A stretch of DNA of 64,000 bases, from NCBI GenBank assembly GCA_963741315.1, contig CAVUHK010000008.1:806001-870000 (forward strand). Reading direction: 5' to 3'. Each line of letters starts with the position of its first letter. Positions within the stretch are counted from its first letter, which is position 1. The translations under genes and the position numbers were made by a program. This stretch comes from PALSA-1003 sp963741315 (lineage in GTDB: Bacteria; Pseudomonadota; Gammaproteobacteria; Burkholderiales; Casimicrobiaceae). Below, one piece after another: positions 18,678-27,407 of this stretch. The notes beneath the pieces were generated by a model. That model had not been told where the DNA came from, did no database searches, and saw only the letters and a program-made list of their open reading frames with translations.

Positions 18678-19361
18678 TTATTTCTTGGTCGCGCGGCTTA
18701 CCGAAGCGATCAGCTTGTCGGCACCTTTGTTGTGCGCCGCGTTGCGAACCAGGATGTCCGGCGGCAGGATGCCCTTCTTCTGATAGAAGATTTCATTCCA
18801 GTCGTTGCTGATGTTGATCACGGTCCCATCGAGGTTCAGGCCGCCGTAGACGCCTTTCGCGCGGCTGAAGGTGACGAAGTCGGCGACCACATCCGATTTT
18901 GCACCTGCGCCGACCGGTCCGGCTGCTACGCTGGCGTCGCCGCCAAGCTTCACCGATGTCGACAGCAGCGAGTTCAAGCCCTTTTCGGTCATCACCAGCG
19001 TGACGGCCTCGGATACCGAGACGCCCGCCTGAAAGCCGACGCTGGCCGTGGCCAACGCATAGAACGCCGGACCGACCCACTTGCCCGAAGGATCGCGCGC
19101 GAGCACCACCGCGCGGCCGCCGGATCCGCCGAAGATGAAGCCGGCCTTGACGATTTCGGGCGCGATCATGATTGCCTTGGCGCGGCCCAGATTCTGCTGC
19201 AGCCAGGTCATGTCGGGATCGCGCAGGAAGTTCGACAGCGACTTGTCGGCCTTGTTGATCAGGTTTTGCTGCTCGGTCTGAGCCAGCGCGGCGCCACTCG
19301 CGGTCACGAATAACGACAGAACCAACCACCGTGCAACCTGGGTGAAGCTTTTGTTAAACAT
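18678..19361 (-). CDS. lipid-binding SYLF (YSC84-like) domain protein, exported
   Basis: A 227-residue protein with a signal peptide (LVLSLFVTASGAALAQ). The mature region has the SYLF/DUF500 pattern: KAIMIAPEIVKAGFIFGGSGGRAVVLAR, WVGPAFYALATASVGFQAG, VTLVMTEKGLNSLL and VFSRAKGVYGGLNLDG-like segments. Eukaryotic homologues bind phosphoinositides and the bacterial ones are probably periplasmic lipid-binding proteins of unknown role. The ATG at 19361 begins the hydrophobic leader; the frame is open further upstream but without a leader there. A second SYLF-related gene lies near 43.3 kb. Confidence 0.92.
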   Translation of the reverse strand: MFNKSFTQVARWLVLSLFVTASGAALAQTEQQNLINKADKSLSNFLRDPDMTWLQQNLGRAKAIMIAPEIVKAGFIFGGSGGRAVVLARDPSGKWVGPAFYALATASVGFQAGVSVSEAVTLVMTEKGLNSLLSTSVKLGGDASVAAGPVGAGAKSDVVADFVTFSRAKGVYGGLNLDGTVINISNDWNEIFYQKKGILPPDILVRNAAHNKGADKLIASVSRATKK

Positions 19362-19513
19362 TGTTATCTCCGTTGTGAAAATGCGCGCGACCGACCATGG
19401 GCAGCCATGGTTGAATTCGGCCATACCCGCCATTATAGACCGCGCGGCGGAGGCGAAACAGGGGGACGTTTCGCCATGCTATATTGGCCTTCAAGAGGGA
19501 ATGAGAGGGACAG

Positions 19514-20902
19514 ATGGCGCTCGACGCGGTCTTCCTGTCGCGGATCCAGTTCTTCTGGGTGGTCGCGCTGCATATCCTGCTTCCGGCGTTCACGGTCGGC
19601 CTGGCTTCCTACATCGCTGTGCTCGAAGGGTTGCACTTCACGACCGGCCGTGCCGTGTACCTGCGGCTTTCCAAGTTCTGGCTCAAGGTGTTCGCGGTTT
19701 CGTTTGGCATGGGTGTCGTGTCGGGCATCGTCATGCCCTTCCAGTTCGGCACCAACTGGAGTCGCTTTTCCGACGCCACCGCCGACATCGTCGGGCCGCT
19801 CATGGCCTACGAAGGCCTCACCGCGTTCTTCCTCGAAGCGGGTTTCCTCGGGGTACTGCTGTTCGGACGCGCACGCGTTCCGGCGTGGATGCATTTCACC
19901 GCCGCGGTCATGGTTGCCGCAGGCACGCTGTTCTCGACTTTCTGGATCCTCGTCGTCAACAGCTGGATGCAGACGCCCACGGGCCATTCCATCGTCGCCG
20001 GCCGCTTCTTTCCCGACGACTGGATCGCGGTGATCTTCAACCCGTCGTTTCCGTATCGTTTCGCCCATACCGTTACCGGCTTTTACATCACAACCGCGCT
20101 GGTCGTGGCCGCCGTGGCCGCATTTCACCTTCGCGCCAATCGCTTCCGCGAGGACGGCACGACGATGCTCAAGATGGCATTCGGATTGCTGACACTGCTC
20201 GTGCCGTTGCAGATGGAGCTGGGCGACCTGCACGGGCTCAACACGCGCGAACATCAGCCGGTCAAGATCGCGGCGATCGAGGCCAACTGGGATACGCAGA
20301 GCCAGATGCCCTTGCTGCTCTTCGCCTGGCCCGACGAGCGCGCCGAGCGCAACCGTTTTGAACTCGGCATCCCCGTCCTCGGCTCATTGATCCTCACGCA
20401 CTATGCCGACGGCGTGGTGCAGGGACTCAAGGAATGGAAGCCGCAGGACCGCCCGCCGGTGGCGATCCCGTTTTTCTCGTTCCGGGTGATGGTCGGCTGC
20501 GGCGTCGCGATGCTGGCGCTGGTCGTGTGCAGTTGGTGGGTGTGGTGGCGCGGCAGGCTCGCCGACGCGCGCGGGTTCCTCAAGCTGTGCGAGCTTGCGG
20601 CGCCGCTGGGTTTCATCGCGGTGGTTGCCGGCTGGATCACCACCGAAGTCGGCCGCCAGCCGTGGGTCGTGTACGGCATGCTGCGAACGCGCGATGCGGT
20701 CACGCCGTCGCTCTCCGGCGGCGACGTCATCGTATCGCTGGTGGTGTACGTCGCCGCGTACGTCCTGATCTTCGGCGCGGGCGGCTACTTCCTTATCCGG
20801 CTGCTGCGCGCGGGACCGGTCGACCGGTCCGCGGCGACGGGGCCGCAGCCCAAGGCGACGCCAGCGCGGCCACTATCCGCGGCCGGGGCCGACGCGGACT
20901 AG
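19514..20902 (+). CDS. cydA: cytochrome bd-type quinol oxidase subunit I (cyanide-insensitive type)
   Basis: A 462-residue membrane protein carrying the three hemes of bd oxidase. A heme-ligand histidine is at residue 20 (VVALHILLPAF). The quinol-binding Q loop contains REHQPVKIAAIEANW with the conserved Lys and Glu, and the C-terminal GRQPWVVYGMLRTRDAVTP is diagnostic. The protein is shorter than E. coli CydA because the Q loop is short, which fits the CIO/CioA subgroup. It has a GGGACAG region before the ATG and a TATATT box about 35 bp upstream. The cydB gene follows 10 bp downstream. Confidence 0.97.
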   Translation: MALDAVFLSRIQFFWVVALHILLPAFTVGLASYIAVLEGLHFTTGRAVYLRLSKFWLKVFAVSFGMGVVSGIVMPFQFGTNWSRFSDATADIVGPLMAYEGLTAFFLEAGFLGVLLFGRARVPAWMHFTAAVMVAAGTLFSTFWILVVNSWMQTPTGHSIVAGRFFPDDWIAVIFNPSFPYRFAHTVTGFYITTALVVAAVAAFHLRANRFREDGTTMLKMAFGLLTLLVPLQMELGDLHGLNTREHQPVKIAAIEANWDTQSQMPLLLFAWPDERAERNRFELGIPVLGSLILTHYADGVVQGLKEWKPQDRPPVAIPFFSFRVMVGCGVAMLALVVCSWWVWWRGRLADARGFLKLCELAAPLGFIAVVAGWITTEVGRQPWVVYGMLRTRDAVTPSLSGGDVIVSLVVYVAAYVLIFGAGGYFLIRLLRAGPVDRSAATGPQPKATPARPLSAAGADAD

Positions 20903-20912
20903 GCCGACGAGG

Positions 20913-21920
20913 ATGCCAACGATGACACTCGATCTGGTACCGCTGTGGGCCGGCATACTGGCGCTGGGCGTGTTCATGTACGTCCTGCTCGACGGCTTCG
21001 ATCTCGGCATCGGCATCCTGTTTCCCTTCGCGCCGGACGACGCCAGCCGCGATGTGATGATGAATTCGGTCGCGCCGATCTGGGACGGCAACGAAACCTG
21101 GCTGGTGCTGGGCGGCATTGCGCTGCTTGCTGCGTTTCCACTGGCCTTTGCCGTCATCATGCCGGCAGTCTATTTCCCGATCCTGTTCATGCTCGTCGGA
21201 CTGACCTTTCGCGGCGTGGCGTTCGAATTCCGCCATCTCACGCATCTGCGCTTCTGGGATCACGCCTTTCATTGGGGCTCGGTGGTGGCGACCTTCTCGC
21301 AGGGCGTGGTGCTGGGCACGTACGTCCAGGGGATACCGGTCACCGGGCGCGTTTTCGTCGGTGGGAGTTTTGACTGGGTCACTCCGTTCGCATTGTTTAC
21401 CGGTGTCGGGCTGATCGCCGGCTACGGGCTGATCGGCGCCTGCTGGGTGGTGATGAAGAGCGAAGGCAAACTGCAGGCGTGGGCGCGCAGCAAGGCGATC
21501 ATGTTCACCTTCGGCGTGGCCGTGTTCATCGGCGCAGTGAGCGTGTGGACGCCGTTCATCCAGCCGCAGATCCGGGACCGCTGGTTCGCCTGGCCAAACA
21601 TGCTGTTCCTGGCGCCGGTGCCGCTGATCACGCTCGCGCTCTTCGTGTGGTTGCTGCGCTCGCTCAAATCGGGGGGCGAAGGCGCGCCGTTCCTGGCCGC
21701 GCTCGGGCTGTTCGGTATGTGCTACCTCGGGCTCGGCATCAGCATCATCCCGATGATCGTGCCGTACTCGATCACGTTCTGGGACGCCGCCTCGTCGAGC
21801 AAGTCGCAGACGTTCCTGATGGTCGGCACGGTGTTCCTGCTGCCGATCATCGTCATGTACACGGGATGGTCGTACTGGGTGTTCCGCGGCAAGGTCAAAG
21901 CCGGCGCGGGTTACCACTAA
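20913..21920 (+). CDS. cydB: cytochrome bd-type quinol oxidase subunit II
   Basis: A 335-residue subunit with about eight helices. It begins LVPLWAGILALGVFMYVLLDGFDLGIGILFP and contains WDGNETWLVLGG, both strongly conserved in CydB/CioB. It pairs with the preceding subunit to form the heterodimer that reduces O2 with quinol. No CydX-like small protein follows; the next gene is convergent, only 40 bp away. With the short-Q-loop subunit I it represents a CIO-type terminal oxidase. Confidence 0.97.
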   Translation: MPTMTLDLVPLWAGILALGVFMYVLLDGFDLGIGILFPFAPDDASRDVMMNSVAPIWDGNETWLVLGGIALLAAFPLAFAVIMPAVYFPILFMLVGLTFRGVAFEFRHLTHLRFWDHAFHWGSVVATFSQGVVLGTYVQGIPVTGRVFVGGSFDWVTPFALFTGVGLIAGYGLIGACWVVMKSEGKLQAWARSKAIMFTFGVAVFIGAVSVWTPFIQPQIRDRWFAWPNMLFLAPVPLITLALFVWLLRSLKSGGEGAPFLAALGLFGMCYLGLGISIIPMIVPYSITFWDAASSSKSQTFLMVGTVFLLPIIVMYTGWSYWVFRGKVKAGAGYH

Positions 21921-21936
21921 GCGCGCTTGCGCCACG

Positions 21937-21954
21937 CGACCCGAATCCGGGTCG
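21937..21954. terminator. possible bidirectional terminator hairpin
   Basis: A perfect 7-bp stem CGACCCG/CGGGTCG with loop AATC lies in the 40-bp gap between the convergent cydB and glycine-zipper genes. No T-run follows on either strand, so the call rests on position and stem only. Confidence 0.35.
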
Positions 21955-21960
21955 GCGTAT

Positions 21961-22437
21961 TCAGCGCATCGGTTCCAGACCTCGGTCGGTCACCAGCACG
22001 CGGTCGCCGATGCGAAACGGCGGCGACGCCGTCTGCCTTACCGTGCCCCAGGTGCCGTTGTCGTACTTCACGCTGATTTCGTAGACGACCTGCGTCTCCG
22101 ATTGCTCGAGGTTGTGACCGACGTAGCCGCCGCCAACGGCGCCCAGGATCGTCGCAGCGGTTCGGCCGCTGCCGCCACCGATGAGGCTGCCCAATCCACC
22201 GCCAATGAGCCCGCCGGCGATCATGCCCAATCCGGTCGGCTTGTTCTTGTGCTCGACGACCTGGCGAATCGATTCGATGGTCGCGGGACGCGCGGAACTG
22301 ACGCTGTAACTCTGCGCCAGCGCGGTCGACGCGGGCAGCGATGCCGTCGTGCAGGCGACCATGATCGCGAGCATCCGTGCGACGGCGAAAACTCGCGGTA
22401 TTGCAGTCGGTGCGGAGAGAATTTTTGCGCGCGACAT
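21961..22437 (-). CDS. glycine zipper 2TM domain envelope protein
   Basis: A 158-residue exported protein. A signal-like hydrophobic stretch precedes a mature part containing the glycine zipper (GLGMIAGGLIGGGLGSLIGG), which forms a tight two-helix hairpin as in SlyB/17-kDa-antigen proteins. The C-terminal domain (QVVYEISVKYDNGTWGTVRQ ... GDRVLVTDRGL) is a small beta domain. It starts 3 bp after its tandem paralogue ends. The two proteins align along their whole length, so this is a recent-looking tandem duplication. Confidence 0.88.
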   Translation of the reverse strand: MSRAKILSAPTAIPRVFAVARMLAIMVACTTASLPASTALAQSYSVSSARPATIESIRQVVEHKNKPTGLGMIAGGLIGGGLGSLIGGGSGRTAATILGAVGGGYVGHNLEQSETQVVYEISVKYDNGTWGTVRQTASPPFRIGDRVLVTDRGLEPMR

Positions 22438-22440
22438 GAT

Positions 22441-22896
22441 CTAGTTTCCGAGCAGCTGAATGCCGGCGTCGGTCACCACGACGCGGTCGCCGACCCGCAG
22501 GCCGGTGGGTGAATTCTGGCGGATCGTTGCCCACGTACCGTCGTCGTACCGGACGCTGATCTCATGGACGACCTGTGTCTGGTTGCGCTCCAATTCATTG
22601 CCGACGAAACCGCCGCCCAGAGCGCCGACTACTGTCGCCACCGTGCGCCCGGTACCGCCGCCGACCAGGCTGCCCAGCCCGCCGCCGATGAGACCACCTG
22701 CGATCATGCCCAAGCCGCTGGCGCTCTTCTGCTCGACGCTCTCGCGCACCGACTCGACGGTGCCGGTGCGCGCCACCGGCGCATTGACGACCTGGTAACT
22801 CGGTTGCTGCGCGCAACCGGCGAGCGTGAGCGCAATCAGCGCCAGCGTCACCGCGACGCTGCGCAGCGTGGCGAATTCATTGATACGGACCTGCAT
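22441..22896 (-). CDS. glycine zipper 2TM domain lipoprotein
   Basis: A 151-residue protein with a lipobox (LTLAGCAQQ), so it is probably outer-membrane anchored. It has the same layout as its neighbour: the QxVVN-like linker, an ESVRESVEQKSASGLGMIAG segment, a glycine zipper and a C-terminal VVHEISVRYDDGTWATIRQ ... GDRVVVTDAGIQLL domain. A GGAGG site precedes the ATG at 22896. It lies 19 bp downstream of a solute-binding protein gene on the same strand, and a similar pair exists in mirror orientation at 23995-25385. Confidence 0.88.
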   Translation of the reverse strand: MQVRINEFATLRSVAVTLALIALTLAGCAQQPSYQVVNAPVARTGTVESVRESVEQKSASGLGMIAGGLIGGGLGSLVGGGTGRTVATVVGALGGGFVGNELERNQTQVVHEISVRYDDGTWATIRQNSPTGLRVGDRVVVTDAGIQLLGN

Positions 22897-22915
22897 GTTC
22901 TGAGTCCTCCGGCGG

Positions 22916-23776
22916 TTATTCCGGGATTGAGTTCAGCACGTACATGGCGGCGAGCAGGCCGCTGGGGCGACCGAGCTTGCCCAGCCACTTCAGGAAAATC
23001 TGATCGATGTCGCCCGACAGATAAACCTGCGTAAGCGCCTTGTTGACTTCGAGGCGGAACGCCGAATCATTGCGCGGCAGCATGAACGCGTACGGCTCGA
23101 AAGACAGGTCCTCGGAGAGCAGCGCGAACAGCTTGGGGTCCTTCGCCTGCGCGGCGAGGCCGATGAGTTTGATCTTGTCGCTGGCGAAGCCCTGCACCGA
23201 ACCCGACTCGAGCATCGCAACGCCTTCGACGCCGTCCTTGACCGAGACGACCTTGGCGTTGATCAGGCGGTCCTTGAGCATGCTGTTGAGGCGGCGCTCC
23301 GTCGTCGTGCCCGCGGTCACCGCGATCGACTTGCCGGCGAAGTCGGCGAAGCCGTTGACCGTCGAATCGGCGCGGATCAGGAAGCCGCCACCGTCGACGA
23401 AGATGAGGTTGCTGAAATCGACATCCTTCATCCGTGCCTGCGACGCGGTAGTGTTGGCGCATTCGAGGTCCGCCTTGCCGCTCGCCACCATGGCGATGCG
23501 ATTGGGCACGGTGTCCACCACCCAGTTGATCTTCAGGTCGGCATTGCCCACTGCCCGGCCGATGCCCGCGATGACCCGCTTGCACAAGTCGATCGAATAG
23601 CCGGCCGGCTGATTGTTGGTTTCCACATACGAGAAGGGCAGCGAATCACCGGAAAAGGCAACCGTGATCGATCCGGCGGTCTTGATCTTGGCGAGCGTGT
23701 TCGGGGCGCCTTGCGCGAACGCGGCGGGGGCGCAGATGCAGCTGGCGATGAACAGGAGTGACAGGATGCGCTTCAT
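22916..23776 (-). CDS. amino-acid-type ABC transporter substrate-binding protein (SBP family 3)
   Basis: A 286-residue periplasmic protein with a signal peptide (LLFIASCICAPAAFAQ). It belongs to the bacterial extracellular solute-binding family 3: SITVAFSGDSLPFSYVETNNQPAGYSIDLCKRV, GKADLECANTTASQARMKDVDFS and GKSIAVTAGTTTERRL. No permease or ATPase of an amino-acid importer is adjacent, so it may act as an orphan receptor or have another binding role. A paralogue is transcribed divergently from 23995, and the two share an unusual C-terminal ending (SGDIDQIFLKWLGKLGRP ... NSIPE). Confidence 0.93.
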   Translation of the reverse strand: MKRILSLLFIASCICAPAAFAQGAPNTLAKIKTAGSITVAFSGDSLPFSYVETNNQPAGYSIDLCKRVIAGIGRAVGNADLKINWVVDTVPNRIAMVASGKADLECANTTASQARMKDVDFSNLIFVDGGGFLIRADSTVNGFADFAGKSIAVTAGTTTERRLNSMLKDRLINAKVVSVKDGVEGVAMLESGSVQGFASDKIKLIGLAAQAKDPKLFALLSEDLSFEPYAFMLPRNDSAFRLEVNKALTQVYLSGDIDQIFLKWLGKLGRPSGLLAAMYVLNSIPE

Positions 23777-23994
23777 GGATTTTCCCGGGCGAAAATGGAG
23801 TGGGGGCGATTGGCGGCCCGACAGGCGCGCCGTGAAAAATGGCATCAGAATTATAGCGCAACCCTTCGCGCGCCAGGCCAACGGCGCCCGGCGCGACGCT
23901 GTAACACGCGCTGGCGCGTGCTAGACTCTCGTCAGTCTGCGCCAGTCGCGCGGACGTCAACGTAGCGGCGGATTTGCATGGTCAGGGAGCAACG

Positions 23995-24870
23995 ATGACG
24001 AGCCGGCGTCCTCTTGGGTGCCTGCGCTTCTGTGCGGTGATCGGCCTCTTTGCTGCCGCTGCAGCCACGGCCGCCGAATCATCGCGAACGCTCGATCGGA
24101 TTCGCGCCGAAGGCGCGATCCATCTTGGTTATCGCGCCGGGGCGGCACCTTTCTCTTTTCGCGAGCGCGACGGCCGAATCCGAGGTTACAGCGCCGAGTT
24201 GTGCAACCGCATCGCTACGGCGATCCAGAAGCAACTTCGCCTCCCTGCACTGAAGGTCGAATGGACGCCGCTCGCTGCTGCGGATCGCCTCGACGCGGTT
24301 GCCAAAGGTAAAGTCGACATCGAGTGCGGCACGACGACCGCTTCGCTGTCGCGCTACGAACAGGTCGACTTCAGCCTGCCGATCTTCGTCGACGGCGGCA
24401 GCATCCTCACCCGCAGCGACGCCAAGCTGGCGCGACTCGCCGATTTCTCGGGCAAGCGGATCGCGGTCATTCCCGGTACCACGACCGAGAGTGCGCTCAA
24501 GCGCGAACTCGTCACGGTGGGCGCCAAGGCCGAGCTCGTCCCGGTGGCTGACGGCACTGCCGGAGTGACGCTGCTGACCGAGGGCAAGGTCGACGGCTAC
24601 GCGGGCGACAGGATCGTGCTGGTGTCCGCGCGGGCGGACAGCTCCGACCCGGCCAAGCTGGCGCTGCTCGATGCGGATTTTTCCTTCGAACCGTACGCGC
24701 TGGTCGTGCGCCGCGATGATCCCGATTTCCGGCTGGCGGTCAATCGCGCGCTGGTCGAGGTCTATCGCAGCGGCGACATCGACGACATTTTCTATCGCTG
24801 GCTCGGCGCCATGGGCCGGCCGGGTCCACTGTTGCATTCGATGTTCTATCTCAATACTCTCCCCGAATGA
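23995..24870 (+). CDS. amino-acid-type substrate-binding protein (SBP family 3), paralogue of the divergent gene
   Basis: A 291-residue exported SBP family 3 protein: signal region to AAAATAAESS, then AIHLGYRAGAAPFSFRERDGR, GKVDIECGTTTASLSRYEQVDFS and GKRIAVIPGTTTESAL. It parallels the protein encoded at 22916-23776 throughout, including the ending SGDIDDIFYRWLGAMGRP ... NTLPE. The ATG at 23995, with GGGAGC before it, is chosen over an upstream TTG. Its stop overlaps the start of a small zipper-related gene by 4 bp, which in turn overlaps the MCE permease gene. This places the receptor in the lipid-transporter operon. Confidence 0.92.
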   Translation: MTSRRPLGCLRFCAVIGLFAAAAATAAESSRTLDRIRAEGAIHLGYRAGAAPFSFRERDGRIRGYSAELCNRIATAIQKQLRLPALKVEWTPLAAADRLDAVAKGKVDIECGTTTASLSRYEQVDFSLPIFVDGGSILTRSDAKLARLADFSGKRIAVIPGTTTESALKRELVTVGAKAELVPVADGTAGVTLLTEGKVDGYAGDRIVLVSARADSSDPAKLALLDADFSFEPYALVVRRDDPDFRLAVNRALVEVYRSGDIDDIFYRWLGAMGRPGPLLHSMFYLNTLPE

Positions 24871-25385
24871 TGCACTTCGCGCCGCTGCCAGCCGTGCTGC
24901 TCTTCTGCGCCGCGATGTTCGCGTGGTTGGGCACGGTCCCGGCGGTCGCGCAGCAAATGCAACCGCCAGCGCAGCCACAACCGGCGGCCGCGGGCTCGGC
25001 GTCGGCATCGCCGGCGACCAAGCTGCCGGCGCTCACCGCGGCGGCGTGCGATCGTTGCGGCAAAGTCGAGTCGATTCGCCAGGTCACGGCGAAGGATCAG
25101 TGGACGCCGCTGGGCAGCGTCGCGCCGCCGACGGACCTCGGGCCCTCCGCGGTCGCGGTCTATCAGGTCGGGCCGGGCTTCAGCAACCAGGGGCAGGTAT
25201 TCGTGGGGGCGGCGGGCGGTGCGGCCTATCGGACGCGCCCCACCAATCGAGAGCTCACCCGCTGGGAGGTCGTCGTCAAGATGGATGACGGCAGCGGGCG
25301 CTCGGTCATGCAGAACTACGAACCGCTGTTCGTCGTCGGCGATCGCGTTCACGTCTTCGGAACCCAGGTCGAGCTGTTGCAGTGA
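24867..25385 (+). CDS. glycine-zipper-related exported protein with degenerate zipper
   Basis: A 172-residue protein with a signal segment (AWLGTVPAVAQQ) and a Pro/Ala-rich linker. Its C-terminal domain RWEVVVKMDDGSGRSVMQNYEPLFVVGDRVHVFGTQVELLQ matches the terminal domain of the two zipper proteins near 22-23 kb (EISVRYDDGTW ... RVGDRVVV). The glycine zipper has largely decayed: only QVFVGAAGGAAY remains. It overlaps the upstream SBP gene (ATGA) and the downstream permease gene (GTGA), so translation is probably coupled across three genes. Confidence 0.78.
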   Translation: MMHFAPLPAVLLFCAAMFAWLGTVPAVAQQMQPPAQPQPAAAGSASASPATKLPALTAAACDRCGKVESIRQVTAKDQWTPLGSVAPPTDLGPSAVAVYQVGPGFSNQGQVFVGAAGGAAYRTRPTNRELTRWEVVVKMDDGSGRSVMQNYEPLFVVGDRVHVFGTQVELLQ

Positions 25386-26539
25386 CCGCGCTGGCGACTG
25401 CCCTGGGTGCATCCGCATCCGCGGCATCGCTTGCGCTCGCCGATGGAACCGACGGCGCGCTTGAAATCCGGCTCGCCGGCCGTCTCGACGCGTACTCGAT
25501 CGCGGCGGTGTGGGCGCAGGCGCGCAACGCGGTCGCGCAGGCACCGCAGCGGCGCATCGTCGTCGATGCCGCGAAGGTCGATTACTGCGACGGCGGTGGC
25601 GTGGCAATGCTGGTCGATCTGCTGCGGCAGGAACGCTCGCCGCAGGCAGCCGTGACGGTGCGCGGACTGCGACCGGAATTCCAGACTCTGCTCGATCAGT
25701 TCGATCCGGTGGCGCTGCGCGCGCCGGTGGCGCCGCCGGCCGAGCGCCTGAACGCGGTCGCGGAGATCGGCCGCGCGGCGCTGGTCACCGGCCGTGACAT
25801 CGCCTCGCAGATCGCCTTTGTCGGCGAGACCAGCTCGGCGTTCTGGCACGCAATACGCCATCCGGCCAGCGTGCGCTGGAAGGACGTGTGGTTCCTTTGC
25901 GAGCAGGTGGGCGTCGACGCGTTGCCGATCGTGGCGCTGATTTCGTTCCTGCTGGGCCTCATCCTCGCGTTTCAGTCGGCGGTGCCGATGCGCCAGTTCG
26001 GCGCCGAGTTGTTCGTGGCCGACCTGGTCGGATTGTCGATCCTGCGCGAGCTCGGGCCGCTGATGACGGCGATCCTGCTCGCCGGGCGCTCGGGCGCCGC
26101 ATTCGCGGCCGAGATCGGCACCATGAAGGTCAACGAGGAATTGAACGCGCTGACGACGATGGGCCTCGACCCGGTGCGCTTCCTCGTCGTCACGCGCGTG
26201 CTCGCGGCGCTGCTCATGGTGCCGCTGCTGACTTTGTTCGCCAATATGGTGGGCATCCTCGGCGGCGCGCTGACGATGATCAGCTTCAACATACCGATCC
26301 TGACATTCCTGCGTGAGGTCGACAGCCTGGTCGACGTGAAGGACCTGTTCGCGGGACTTGCCAAGACCCCCGTGTTCGCAATTCTCATCGCCGGCATCGG
26401 CTGCCTGCGCGGCCTGCAGACGCAGACCGGGGCCAGCGCCGTCGGCATTTCCGCAACGCGTGCGGTCGTGTCGGGCATCGTCCTGCTGGTCATCGTCGAC
26501 GGCATTTTCGCGTTCATCTACTATCTGATGGACATCTGA
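25382..26539 (+). CDS. MlaE-family lipid ABC transporter permease with N-terminal STAS domain
   Basis: A 385-residue protein: an N-terminal STAS domain (residues ~20-110, with IVVDAAKVDYCDGGGVAMLVDLL) fused to the MlaE permease fold (~145-385). The permease shows the signatures ELGPLMTAILLAGRSGAAFAAEIGTMKVNEELNALTTMGLDP and the terminal INDGIFAFIYYLM-like helix. Family members form the dimeric membrane core of phospholipid transporters between the two membranes. It uses a GTG start overlapping the previous stop. The ATPase, MCE and lipoprotein genes follow directly. Confidence 0.95.
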   Translation: MTALATALGASASAASLALADGTDGALEIRLAGRLDAYSIAAVWAQARNAVAQAPQRRIVVDAAKVDYCDGGGVAMLVDLLRQERSPQAAVTVRGLRPEFQTLLDQFDPVALRAPVAPPAERLNAVAEIGRAALVTGRDIASQIAFVGETSSAFWHAIRHPASVRWKDVWFLCEQVGVDALPIVALISFLLGLILAFQSAVPMRQFGAELFVADLVGLSILRELGPLMTAILLAGRSGAAFAAEIGTMKVNEELNALTTMGLDPVRFLVVTRVLAALLMVPLLTLFANMVGILGGALTMISFNIPILTFLREVDSLVDVKDLFAGLAKTPVFAILIAGIGCLRGLQTQTGASAVGISATRAVVSGIVLLVIVDGIFAFIYYLMDI

Positions 26540-26547
26540 ACGCCGCC

Positions 26548-27312
26548 ATGCCCGCCGATCCGATCATTCGTGTCGAGGACTTCACCGCCGGCTACGGCGG
26601 CAACGTGCTCATGCACGATGTCAACTTCACCGTCGATCGCGGCGAGGTCTTCGTTATCCTCGGCGGTTCCGGCTGCGGCAAGAGCACGCTGCTCAAGCAC
26701 ATGGTCGGCCTGTACCAGCCGATGTCCGGAAACATATACATCGATGGCGCGAACATCGTCACGGCCGAAGGAGGAGAGCGCCGGGCGATACTTAAGAAGT
26801 TCGGAGTGATGTACCAGAGCGGCGCGCTGTTCGGCTCGATGACGCTGCTCGAGAACGTGCGCCTGCCGCTCGAGGAATACACCGCGCTCGACAGCGAGGC
26901 GATGGACCTCGTCGCGCGCATGAAGCTGAAACTGGTCGGTCTCGACAGTTTCGCTGGACACATGCCATCCGAACTCAGCGGCGGCATGCAGAAGCGTGCA
27001 GCGATCGCCCGTGCAATGGCGCTCGATCCGATGATCCTGTTTCTCGACGAACCCTCGGCCGGCCTCGACCCGATCACTTCCGCCGAACTCGACCAGCTGA
27101 TCCTGCGCCTTGCCGGCAGTCTGCACATCACCTTCGTCATCGTCACCCACGAACTCGCGAGCATCTACACGATTGCCGACCGGGTGATCATGCTCGACAA
27201 GCGTACCAAGGGTATCATCGCCGAGGGCGACCCCAAGGTGCTGCGCGACACCAGTGACAATCCATGGGTGCGCCAGTTCTTCCGGCGCGAAGCGGTCGCC
27301 GAAGCCGCGTAG
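26548..27312 (+). CDS. MlaF-like ABC transporter ATP-binding protein
   Basis: A 254-residue ATPase: Walker A GGSGCGKST, signature LSGGMQKRAAIARAMALDP, Walker B ILFLDEPSAGLDP, switch histidine in VIVTHEL. Its length and the signature LSGGM match MlaF-type subunits driving phospholipid transport. It lies 8 bp after the permease gene. A 95-bp spacer with palindromic repeats separates it from the MCE gene. Confidence 0.95.
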   Translation: MPADPIIRVEDFTAGYGGNVLMHDVNFTVDRGEVFVILGGSGCGKSTLLKHMVGLYQPMSGNIYIDGANIVTAEGGERRAILKKFGVMYQSGALFGSMTLLENVRLPLEEYTALDSEAMDLVARMKLKLVGLDSFAGHMPSELSGGMQKRAAIARAMALDPMILFLDEPSAGLDPITSAELDQLILRLAGSLHITFVIVTHELASIYTIADRVIMLDKRTKGIIAEGDPKVLRDTSDNPWVRQFFRREAVAEAA

Positions 27313-27351
27313 ATGACGACCATGCAGCGACCATCAGCACCGCCGGGCCGT

Positions 27352-27403
27352 CCCAAGGTGCGCCCCCTTGGGGGGAGGCGGCGCGCAGCGCCGCTTCGGG
27401 GGG
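27352..27403. repeat. intergenic GC-rich palindromic repeat inside the MCE operon
   Basis: Two adjacent hairpins: CCCAAGG/CCTTGGG (27353-27359 with 27366-27372) and GCGGCGC/GCGCCGC around a GCA centre. The block CCCCCTTGGGGGG followed by GCGCGCAGCGCCGC is of the kind found dispersed in Burkholderiales intergenic regions. It lies between the ATPase and MCE genes and could attenuate or process the polycistronic mRNA. Confidence 0.7.
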
Positions 27404-27407
27404 ATCA

